Source: Albifimbria verrucaria (lineage: Eukaryota > Ascomycota > Sordariomycetes > Hypocreales > Stachybotryaceae). From it: a stretch of 64,000 bases of DNA. The position numbers and the translations under genes were made by a program. Below, piece by piece: positions 46,490-59,708 of this stretch (its first letter is position 1; each line of letters begins with the position of its first letter). Below the pieces are notes generated by a model that had not been told where the DNA came from, did no database searches, and saw only the letters and a program-made list of their open reading frames with translations. The stretch spans positions 2,418,001 through 2,482,000 of the forward strand of contig JAHREC010000062.1 in assembly GCA_020081605.1 (NCBI GenBank). Direction: 5' to 3'.

Positions 46490-48508
46490 TTAGCGTTGCT
46501 TCATCTGTTTCCCCACTTCTAATGCTTCGATCGAAAGCGTCAGCAGACCGAGTCTCATCAGGTGGGCGTCAGCTTCGCCGTTGTGCTTCCCGCACACAAG
46601 TATATTGGCTGTGCTGTCTGCGCCTCCTGCCCAGCTGCGTCCCGATATGAGCATTGCAGTAAATTCGTAATCTCCATCGGAGGCTTCGGGGTTGATTGAC
46701 TCGTACCAAGCCCGAACAAGAGTGTTGCTGCTCTTGCCGAGAGGTGAGTCGGTTAGGTTTATAGATCCGTCCTTCTTCTGGATGCGGATATCAAAGCAGA
46801 ATGCTTCGAATCGTAAAAATTGAGCTCTTTTGCTCTTTTCGTCAATAGCTTCTTCATCTGACTCCCAGGATAAGACCGATTCTTCATCAAATCCTATAGA
46901 AATCTCGGTTTTGGGCGCAGCACATACGCCAGCCGCAACTGGTGATGCTTCCTCCACCAGGCTGAACCGGAAATTTTGGTTCCCTGTTAACTGTGACCCA
47001 AACTTCACGCGCCAAGCGAGCCATGTCCAGGAAGGAAACGTGCCCGAGTAGGACAAAGGCGAAACATATCCTTCTGGAGGTGCGGCAGAATCGTTCGTCC
47101 AGCCTAGGGCGACCGCCAGTTGATCTGTACGGGTGGCAGAAGTTGTGCTTTGGAATTCATCGACGTGGAACAAAGGAAGGCCAAGAAAATTGGTGACCGC
47201 TTTTTCCATCTGCGCGTATTTGTGAAGCACTCCACGGAATGCCTCGAGTTTGTCATCATCGTGAGTAAACGCTTTTGTCATGTACTCGCCGATCTGGTTC
47301 TTAATTTGCCCTGGGCGAGAAAGAGCTTCGGAAGTAGGGAAGACTCGACCATTCAAGCCTTGAGTAAGGTGGAGAGGCAGCGACATGGTTTCGTGACAGT
47401 GCAGTGAGTCGCACTGGAAGTAGATTTGAGATGGCGTGAAGACAAGACGGCGTCGCGAAAGCAGTCCTTCTTGATAGGTCCACCCACTGGCCGCCCATTT
47501 CGACTCGTGAACTTCAAAATCGGGTCTGAGGAGGGAGGTTGTGAATAAGCCAGTCTCTGTCTTGAGCGACAATTGCTCCTCTCTAGGAACACTAACGCCG
47601 GGTATACCATCGAGGACGCTCAATCCAGCCGCCACGATAAGCGTCAGGCTGGAGCTGGCCAGAATGTCCCCGACCAGGTCCAACTGGCGCGCACGCCCAG
47701 TTTCATCAGCATGCGGGCTAGGCATGCAGTAGCGATCGACCCAAAGGTAACGAAAGCCTAGGCGCATCGTGAAGGAAATAGCGTCAGTAATCATTTGTGG
47801 CAAGTGTTCCGGCCACAGGGTCCAGTCATCCACAGATGCACGTCTTGTCTCGCCACGAACGTAACTCAGAGTCACATACTCCAAGGTCTCTGCATCTAGG
47901 TCATCCGCCGATACAACCTTATGCGTCTCACAGTCGATCAGCTTCAGGCCGTTGATGGGTGCCTCGCGCTTCCAGCAACTCTCCCCATGGTGCTCCTTGC
48001 AGAAATCTACCCATGATTTCGGAAGGGCCGGATCTAAGAGGCGTGGGATGGTGCGCCCTTGGATGGCAGACACTTTGGTGTCTTTTGTGGGTGATGATTC
48101 TTCGCCGTCGCTCTCATTCTCTACTGCCTTGATGATGTATCCCCAAGGCAGCGATTTGGTTTTGGTCGTCACTTCAATGAGGACCGACCTGCCGAGTTCG
48201 TGCTTTTCACCCATGCCGAGGCGCTCAAAGGCCAGGCGAATGCGCAAATAAGGTGTGTACTTGCGAGTCTCATCCGGATGAGTTCCGACCATGGCCTGGA
48301 AGAAGGTGCAGTAAGGACATGAAGAGTCGTTGAGGGTGTGTGAAAGGGATATCCATGGCCGCGGCTGGCCGGGCTGCCAGTCCAGCAGCCGAGGAAAGTT
48401 GATGGTTTTGCAGGTTGCGCAAGGCGGATGCTCTTCATCAACAACGATGAGGCTCACGCCACTTTTCGGTGTTGTCTTGGCATCCCCGTTGCGGCGTCTG
48501 GATGTCAA
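46490..48508 (-). CDS. HET-domain (heterokaryon incompatibility) protein
   Basis: 672-residue single-exon protein with an unbroken frame. The N-terminus has two CxxC pairs (C30/C33 and C64/C67) around a WISLSHTL segment, a pattern often ahead of HET domains. The HET domain runs from about residue 211 to 365: YVTLSYVRGE, ITDAISFTMRLGFRYLWVDRY, a SSLTLIVAAG strand and SGWTYQEGLLSRRRLVF. The canonical SYVWG box reads SYVRG and the usual WVDQYCI reads WVDRYCM. After it come YFQCDSLHCHE and a FPSWTWLAW block, typical of the C-terminal part of these proteins. HET proteins trigger cell death after fusion of unlike hyphae, or act as NLR-type effectors; here no partner gene is evident. Clean sequence contrasts with the frame-broken neighbours. 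Confidence 0.93.
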   Translation of the reverse strand: MTSRRRNGDAKTTPKSGVSLIVVDEEHPPCATCKTINFPRLLDWQPGQPRPWISLSHTLNDSSCPYCTFFQAMVGTHPDETRKYTPYLRIRLAFERLGMGEKHELGRSVLIEVTTKTKSLPWGYIIKAVENESDGEESSPTKDTKVSAIQGRTIPRLLDPALPKSWVDFCKEHHGESCWKREAPINGLKLIDCETHKVVSADDLDAETLEYVTLSYVRGETRRASVDDWTLWPEHLPQMITDAISFTMRLGFRYLWVDRYCMPSPHADETGRARQLDLVGDILASSSLTLIVAAGLSVLDGIPGVSVPREEQLSLKTETGLFTTSLLRPDFEVHESKWAASGWTYQEGLLSRRRLVFTPSQIYFQCDSLHCHETMSLPLHLTQGLNGRVFPTSEALSRPGQIKNQIGEYMTKAFTHDDDKLEAFRGVLHKYAQMEKAVTNFLGLPLFHVDEFQSTTSATRTDQLAVALGWTNDSAAPPEGYVSPLSYSGTFPSWTWLAWRVKFGSQLTGNQNFRFSLVEEASPVAAGVCAAPKTEISIGFDEESVLSWESDEEAIDEKSKRAQFLRFEAFCFDIRIQKKDGSINLTDSPLGKSSNTLVRAWYESINPEASDGDYEFTAMLISGRSWAGGADSTANILVCGKHNGEADAHLMRLGLLTLSIEALEVGKQMKQR

Positions 48509-49782
48509 CTGATGAACATCAGGGACGTTTCTCTGGTAAAGGTGCGATCATCGCCGTCGGATGACCGGCCCAAGCGACGGGCAAAGAGCTTCGAGAACTT
48601 CTTCATCCCTGGCTCTTACGCCCGGTAGGAAGACTCATGCACTGCATCTATTCACGGCTTGTTTGCGGGGAGGGATCTCTTGGCTTTGCAAAGGCAACGA
48701 ACTGGTTCACACGCTAAGCATCGTGACAGTCGTCAGTTAAGCTGACAGGTCATGCGTGTGAATTTGAACGTGGTTTGACGGGTGCTTTAGGGGTTTGCTA
48801 AAAATTGGACTGTGCGGATCGAGCATAGACGGACGGGCTCAGTGGTGCGGGCTAGATTACGGCTTAACCTCTCGTGGCGTTAGTTTCCCAATATTGTGTG
48901 AGGAGAGCACGCCGATTGGGGACCTACCCTGGTAGGCCATGTTCTTGGGTCAATTCGAGCCCAGCTTCTGTCCTTGGCCTGCTGAATTTATCCCGTCCGG
49001 ATGTTGTGGCCTCGGTCGCCGTCTCGCTGTAAGTCGCCATTCCGGCAGCTCAACAAATCAAGTGCCCCAGGACGGTCGGCCGTACACAGGATTTCTGACC
49101 AGAAAACTTCTGCGAGACTATGGTGAGCCACAGCGGGGACTGACGTGGATATGAATCATCACCACTACCATCTGGGTGGCATATATGGCAGCAAAGAATG
49201 TGGTTTGGGCGCAGCTCTTCAAGGAGAGGAAGACCTATGGCTCGCAACCGGCCCAGCCGAAGCCGCCAAGACACCGTGGAAAGGAGGACTGGGGCCTGTG
49301 CCATGCATGTCTCGAACGTGGATGCACGCAGGCTTGGCTTTTAGCAACGTCAAGGGGATCAGGTGGAGCCGGCTTTTACAAAATGCCCATGGCCAAAAGA
49401 GGACAATAGCAGGAGGGCACGTGCCACAGTGCATCTGCCGTCCACCGTAGTCCCTCCACCTACCCTGCATGAACACACTCTCAATTCTCCATACTGTCAT
49501 GCAATCTGATATGAGGCTCCATTATGGACTTACCGACATTTAGGGAGAGTGTGAAAGGGAAGAAGAAGAAATTTCACCAGCCCAGTCGCTTTAGGGAAAA
49601 AAGTTTCTCATGTTCATGATCCGGGTCTGTGCCGTCACCTCCTCGACTCAGCTTCGTCTCAGATGCTATTATGAGCATCGACGAGCAAGGGTGCATCACT
49701 GAGTAATATATGGTACCAGTCAGTCTACCAAAGCAGGGCGCAGTATCAAGTCCATGCCAACATGGTCTATATACATCAATCA
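48509..49782. other. Intergenic region, AMP-binding gene end to HET gene start
   Basis: 1.27 kb holding the HET gene promoter side and the 3' side of the AMP-binding gene. Small overlapping frames at 49145-49500 look non-coding. Confidence 0.5.
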
Positions 49783-51584
49783 TTAAGCATAGGCCAAAGT
49801 GTTGTCGTTCTTGATCTTGCCCACCACGCCAAGACTGGCCTCACCCCCAGATACACATGGGCCACGCACAAAGATCTAATATTGGTTAGTACAATGCATT
49901 GCAATCATCTATATCTATGACAGGGGCCTTACCTCGCCTTCAATCCTATCGTCGGTTGTCTTGCATGAGCCCTTGTCCTTGAGGAAGATCTCGACACTGC
50001 TGAGCGGCGCTCCGAAGTGGCTCTTGTTATCCTCATCAACTCGGTAGTCGTACAGAGCCGTCTGGCTCACAGCACCTGCAACCCGAGGAGCTGCAAGGGC
50101 GTAGACGACCTTGGCGCCTGTGAACACACGTAGATCCGAGAGAACCTGGGGAGAGGGCGGGAGTATCTGCGCCAGCGCGATCGGCGACGTACAAGATACG
50201 CAGCTTTCCGGGTGTTGTACCTATCGCAGGACGTGCCGCGGAAAAGGCGGAAAGCGGGTGGCTAACAGACAGCACGCCATCCTGAGTGAGTGCGCGAGTA
50301 GACAGATAATGGGCAGCCTTGGCAGCCGCGGAGCCGAGCTTTGCTACAGACTCCTGGTGCAGCTTAAGCAAAGAACCAGGGCTGGCGACAAGGACAGTAG
50401 GGGCAACGCCCTGAGTGGCGAGGACCAGGTCTGGTGAGTTGCCTGCAACCGACTTCAGCGCAACGGAGGTGTTGGAGAAGAGCGCAGCGAGAGTCAGAGT
50501 CAAAGTATGAATGTTGGCCAAAGAGTCTGCTGGGAGGAAGAGATCCGACTTGCCCAGCTTTTCCTTGATGGGAATGTTGCCGAGCTGTCCAGAAATACCA
50601 GATACCAGGTTGGCCTGGCTGAAGCGCACCATTTCCTCCATCTGGCCGGGCCTGGACTGCCAGAAAGTGACGACGTCCTTCGGCACACTCTCAGTGTCCA
50701 GCGGTGGCAGTTCGGCGGCGGCGGAAACGGGAGCATCGCCGATGATGTCTTGCCAGGTGGCCACGTTGACACTGCCGCCGGTGCCCTCGGGAACCTCGTT
50801 CCAGTCGAGGTGCTTGCTGCCCTCATCGACAACCCAGATGAGCTGCCTAAGCGCAGGGTATGCCTTAACAACGGTATCGAAGGGAAGGCGCCGGGAACAG
50901 TGACGACGGTATCAGCGGCGGATCTGCGCAGCATAGACACCAGCTCATCATCCGAAACATCGAAAGGAATCAGCACAGTTGTAAGGTTCGGGTAGAAGCT
51001 GCAGGCGAAGAGCGTAGCCAGAAGCTCGACGGAGTTGGGAAGATAGATGGCGACCCTGATGCCGCCCTGCTCGGCAATGTGACGACCGATGAGGTTGATC
51101 TGCCTCGTAATATCCTCTAGTGAACGTTTGAGTTAGTCTTCAAGCGGGAACAACGTCGAAAAGACAGAGGCACCATACCCATCTTGTGCTCGATCACCTT
51201 CTCAGAGCCCAGGACCGTCATCAGCTTGCCCTTTGCTCCATCCTCGCCACCGGTAGCCGCCTTGCGCCAAATGTCTCGCAAGTCACCATCGCGACCACGC
51301 GACCACTTGCTGGCGCCGGGGTCCTTGACATTGAGACCGCTGTTCAGGGGCATGCCGTGCGGCGCGGACAAGGAGCGATAGACGGCACTCTCGCCCTCGT
51401 TGCGCACATTCGAAGGATAGGCCTGGCGCGCCAGGAGCATAGGGTGGATGTCGGGCTCACGCGAAGAGACTATGCGGTACGAGATAATGGCCACGAGCAG
51501 TGTCACCAAGCCCGTAGAGTAGCCATTCCATTGTCCCAGAAGACCGGTGACGCCGGTATCGATTGTCTCGAGGATCCCCGCCAT
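49783..51584 (-). CDS. AMP-binding (acyl-CoA synthetase-like) protein with degenerate ATP motif
   Basis: ANL/AMP-binding superfamily by overall sequence. ATG at 51582-51584 (MAGILETID), then a membrane segment (GLVTLLVAIISYRIV) and a conserved LNVKDPGASKWSRGRDGDL block. Introns at 51117-51178 and about 49880-49932. The N-terminal domain has QINLIGRHIAEQGGIRVAIY, LATLFACSFYPN and LIWVVDEGSKHLDWNEVP. Where family members carry the TSGTTGxPK ATP-binding loop, this one reads TFWQSRPGQMEEMVRFSQANL, so the loop is absent. It ends ...NDNTLAYA with TAA 49783-49785, with no clear C-terminal catalytic Lys block. One-base losses near 50879 and at GGGG 50148-50151. I infer a membrane-anchored pseudoenzyme or a diverged ligase; the substrate is unknown. 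Confidence 0.82.
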
Positions 51585-55128
<3,544 letters not shown>

Positions 55129-55329
55129 ATTGACGTGAATCGTTGGAAATTTGCCGAAAATAAAACTTTTAGGTATTGTTTCGATGAGATCGATCGTTTG
55201 TCACTCTCGCAGGGCACGAGGTTGAAAGACTGAAATGCCCGTCTGTACGAAAGAGACAGGAAACGCAGGAGAAGAGATGGAAGACCGTTGCTCCCAAATT
55301 ATTCCCGGATTATGTTGAGCACAGATAAA

Positions 55330-55540
55330 GTGCAGTGCTCGCGGCTATCCCTCGAAGAAAACAAACAGAATCTTCAAAGGAAAGACAAAGAAAGACGGTA
55401 TTACTCGTGAAAAAACAACGAGGTTGAGAGATGAGGGTTTGTGTGGGATGAGGAGGGAGGAGGAAAGTGTGTGTTTGTGGGAGAGAAGAAATAAGAGGCG
55501 AGCAGGTCGAAGGGCGAGGCGGAAAAAAATCTCGGTTTGA
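55330..55540 (-). promoter_or_regulatory. Pyrimidine-rich DED1 promoter/leader
   Basis: The minus strand upstream of the DED1 start is strongly T/C-rich over about 200 bp (seen as A/G on the plus strand). CT-rich leaders are usual before highly expressed fungal genes and often mark the start of transcription. The exact start site is not determined. Confidence 0.45.
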
Positions 55541-57689
55541 GGTTGTGCCAAATGAGGACTAGCGCACAGCTTAGAAAGGCCAGGCAAGGCCCAAAAATTG
55601 GTGCTGTGCCTGGGTCAAGTGGCGGTACGCCTGTAGCTCAGCGAGCCGTGACTAACAGGCGGTGCATTACAAATAGCGGGCGTCGTGTTAGCGCGACTCA
55701 TGCGGGGTACCAGGCAAAACAGAAAAAGAAGAAAAAATCTCCAGCGAGCGAGGGGCAACACTGCAGGGGACGCCGCAGTTGGGCAGATTTGTTAAGCCAT
55801 CCCCATAGCACTGGGAGGTACCTGCTTCGCGGCTGCAACGCACCGGCATGGGCGTATCGCAGGTAGGCAGTACCTCGCGAGACAAATGACACGGTTTCTG
55901 GTAGTTTCCTATGATGTCTTAGGCAGCGAAACTAGGTGTTGGCGCTGCTTCTAGAAAACTCAAGCATCTGATTCTGCAGCCACTACGACAGGTGGTAGAG
56001 TCGTACGGACGTAGACGTCGCACGGTTCAAGCCCCGGAGAAAATATGCAGGAGCCTGGCGGTGTCGCCTGGGATTATCAGCCCCCAACGTACTGCAGAGG
56101 CGAAATGGAAGCAATCTTTGCATCCTTGGTGGATGTCTTCCAAATCCACGTCATTCACCGTTCACTGCTCAGCCGCCCTGGACCATGTGCGTAATGGGTA
56201 AGCAAAAGAGGAGAATGATCACCCACTGATGATATGTGGAGGATAGTCAGGATGATTCTGCAGTGCATCTATTAGCACATGGGCAGTAGAATTTGGAAAT
56301 ACCCCAACTATCTACTAATGTAAATATGCCAGGAATAATTTATTTCCTACTTATGTCGGAACCAACGTGGCATGTGCCTCTCTTTGCATCGCCTGTAATC
56401 CCTACCGACCATATTGACAGATGGGATTTGGGCATCCAAACAGACAAAACGCAGCCTGAATTTTCTACGACGATATATGCATCACCCCAAACCTTGTCTA
56501 AGACAACGTGTGCAGAGCCTGTTGTTTGTGGTTCACCAAGCGGTAAGCCAAAAGGAGGATCGCAGATCACGTATATCTTGGACTTGTATGCAAAAACCAG
56601 TGTTTGAGAGATCTAATAATAACATGAAATGAACCAATGGAATCAAACATTATTCGGATGCTATTCTAACATTATTCTTGATATAAGCATGCATGTTTAC
56701 CATGCAGCAATACAGTCTCTCTTTCATCTCCCCGCTTGCTCACGCGAACTGTCCAAGCGCTTGCGAGATGCATGCCAAATTGCGGTCAAAGCTGCCCTGC
56801 AGCGCAGCTTACACCGGTGGGTGTACTGTGCTGTATCTACTGTACTATACAGTGCTACCAACACGTCTCCAACTGACGTTAGCCCGATGCCCGAAGCGTC
56901 CAGATAACTCCATGGCCCAGGGCCGTCCTATTATCCATCACCCACTGCTGTGCCCAGCATTTATCTAATCCTTGCATGTCCAAACTGATGGGGCACTGTT
57001 GTCAAACGGGTGCCCATAGCATAAAGTACCCCGGACACCACGGCTAGATCCGACTTGAGCCCCAAAGGTCTAGACTCACGAAAGACTAGGATTAGGTCCA
57101 GCCCACATCCGAACGTTGTCTGTCCATGAATGTTACAAATCTAACCATCCTGCACCAGTAGTGTGATTGTATGGTTATCTTGCGCCGTGTCCTTTTGGAA
57201 ATACCGAGAAGGAGATTGATAAATGCCCAACTTGGCTATCTGTCCAATTAATTCATGCTTACCAACAATTCTCTGTTAATGCCCTCCATGTGACCCAACT
57301 ATCATCGAAGATGGCCAACCGGATCCTCGTCATCCTTGACGCTCACCTTTGAATCCTTTGGTCCCAGGCCCAAATTGGTTCTGGTCGGCGTGGACAGTTG
57401 CCTTATCGGGATATTCGTTGAGTTTCAAGCTCTTCACTTAACTGTATGCATACCTTATGAGCTGTATTACATCAAAGCCACGCCGTCTGACGACAGCTGT
57501 ATTGTAAAAAGCCGCAGTATTTCATAGACTCCGGGTGGAGTTATCGTTTCTCCTTTGTGTTTCCCATCTGCCTCTGCATAGCACTGCAAATCAATAATCC
57601 TTTTTGGAAGGTTCATTCCACTTACAGTGGGAAGGCAGAAATTCCGCATATCTAGCGCAGACATCTCGGCAAAAGATCAACCACATACC

Positions 57690-57780
57690 TAACAATAAAC
57701 AACTAGAAATATAATAAACTTGTAGTAATATACTAATAAATAAATAAATTATTACCTATTTATCACAACTTCTTATACAA
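57690..57780. other. AT-rich patch
   Basis: About 90 bp almost free of G and C (ATAATAAA, AATAAATAAATAAATT and similar). No gene or terminal repeat seen around it. It could be a decayed, RIP-affected element or a simple AT-rich spacer. Confidence 0.4.
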
Positions 57781-58531
57781 GAAGCCCTTTAGCTGAATGA
57801 AAATCGCGAGGTAGGCGAAACTTTTGCTATCCCACTATAGGCTGCTTTGGCTGAGGTATCGGTGGCCATCCATGCAGCTGACCTACGTAGAACTGCACGG
57901 TATCACAGCCCTTAAGCTTCCTCGTATTTTGCGGAAACAACACAGTCGACTCCCTGCTGAAATAGTTTTGCTACATTATTTATGTATGGTTTTGAAAGCA
58001 GTATTTAAAATGTTTCTCGTAGGTCAATTTGAACAGTGAGCCACCGACCGCTCGGCAACTCGAGCTACCCAAAATGTGATGCAAATAGAAACCACCAAGC
58101 AGCATTTCCACGCTGGCTGTAAAACAACAAATCAATAGCTACACTTGCCAGCTCCTTGATTTATAACCACGACGATAATAGGAGCCAGGACAAGACTGGG
58201 ACAACATTCTTGTGACGTTCGGGCGGCATATATTGCCAAGACCACCTTGTAAGCCGGTTTAATAGGTCATTATTAACAAGCAATAACCATCACTATAAGA
58301 AACGCAGGAAGATGAAAATGAGTGTGAGAATCAATGCACTCTCACTACACATATGTGGCGGAGCCGTTACTTCTGTGGTATACGACTGCCCGCATCTGTG
58401 CCAACGCATTAACATCAACTAAACGCAAAGCTGCACCAGGCCCTGGAAGTATTTGTTTATTTTCTAAAAGCCTCAACTTCCTCTCAAGGTAATGGTACAA
58501 TCGTGATCCGGTTATCCTCATAATTCCGTGC

Positions 58532-59339
58532 TTAAGCACTCTTTACGATCCGGTCGTCGTCGAATTCTATGTCAACGATACCATCGGCCTTGATGGCCTT
58601 GACGATCATGCCCTTGAAATCAATGGGCAACCGTCTCTTCAGCTCGTCCGTGCACATCGTCAGCAGCTTGATACCCTGTCCGAGGGTGATGTCGGGGTGA
58701 TGGTGCTTGTCTAGGATGGAAAGGCAGTAGTATCTAGGGGACACCTGTCAGCACATATATTGTATATGCCAGAATACCAGCAATGAATCTGCCGAAAGAC
58801 TGGCACAGAAAACAGGGGACTTACTGCGCATATCCGTGGGCAGCGTAAGGAACCTCCGCAAGGGAAGCTAAGTAGTCCAGCCAGTACAGCGACGGCTTGC
58901 CGGTGACCGGGTCCACGCCTCCCATGAGGAGGTTGACATTGTATGGCTTGCGAGACCGCAAGCTGGTAGCAAGCTCGCCGCGGACGAAGTGAGCAAGGCC
59001 GGAGGGAGAGAGCTCGGTCTCGTTTCGCATGGAGTAGAGCTGGGCGTTTCGTTGAATGTACTCGGCGAATTGCACTGGAGACCTATCAGTTCCTGAACAT
59101 AGAAAGTTGCTTCGAGGAGCCGTGTATACCTGTGTCGCCCGCCTCGCCTGAAAATGCTAGCAGCGTGTGCTTGTTCAGAGCTCTGGTCTTGTCATCGGAA
59201 GCCTTCAGGATGGTGGCGCCTCGCATCGCAGCCTTGGAGGCGGCGATGATGGTGAAGTCCTTGCCGGTGATGCCTAGTAGAACCTCCCTAGATGGACGTT
59301 AGACCCGACTCGCCATGAGAGAAGAGGATGAACCTACAT
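58532..59339 (-). CDS. PRE1: 20S proteasome subunit beta-4 (Pre1/PSMB2)
   Basis: Non-catalytic beta ring subunit of the 20S core particle. Four exons: 59338-59339, 59130-59287, 58825-59074 and 58532-58733, total 612 nt and 203 residues (yeast Pre1 has 198). Family blocks are all present: [87 protein letters not shown] and [17 protein letters not shown], with stop at 58532-58534. The reading frame is clean. The start codon itself is divided: AT at 59338-59339 and G at 59287, with an intron 59288-59337 (GTAGGT...TCTAAC...TCTAG). It lies head-to-head with RRP9, sharing a 369-bp promoter. Confidence 0.96.
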
Positions 59340-59708
59340 TGTGTCTTCTGTGCAACTGGTTGGAGGATTGTCTGTCTTGGTGGGATGGGGAGAGCTTCAG
59401 TGTGATCAGCCGAGTTGGAGGTCCAGCAAGCAAAGCTACATCACCAGGCTAGGCTGTAGCGCTTGCGCGCGTCAGTCGCTGGCCGGTACCTCCCAGCAGG
59501 TACCGAAGCTCCCCAGTTGGGCCCGGCTTGACCGCCCGGGCGGAACAACTATGGTCCTTGACAGCCAATGGGTGATCGACATGCACTAGCTGGTGGGTCG
59601 ATGATAGCAAGTACCAACCCACTTACAACTTTTTTTTTCCTAGAGAGAGTCGCCAGAAAATTATCCCAAGGCCGGTGCAGTACAGGCAGCCGGACTGAAT
59701 GCACCACA
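59340..59708. other. Divergent promoter, PRE1 / RRP9
   Basis: 369 bp between the start codons. It contains repeated GGTACC-type sites (two near 59486-59505) and a GC-rich core. Shared control of a proteasome and a ribosome-biogenesis gene is possible but not shown. Confidence 0.6.

Larger units (their letters stand above)
55129..58531. other. Intergenic region, PRE1 end to DED1 start (3.4 kb)
   Basis: No supported gene. 55330-55540 is DED1 promoter/leader (listed separately). 55993-56034 has tRNA-like A and B boxes without a foldable tRNA. 57690-57780 is strongly AT-rich. Frames at 56293-56607 overlap on both strands without motifs. Confidence 0.5.

Noticed and set aside
44038..51584. Idea of a biosynthetic cluster (hydrolase, HET protein, AMP-binding protein)
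   Set aside because: No core synthase, transporter or tailoring enzyme, and the AMP-binding member lacks its ATP loop.
55625..55700. tRNA-like TAGCTCAGCG start
   Set aside because: No matching B box downstream and no foldable cloverleaf.
56293..56607. 104-codon frame with a 76-codon antisense frame
   Set aside because: No motif on either strand and no neighbouring exon.
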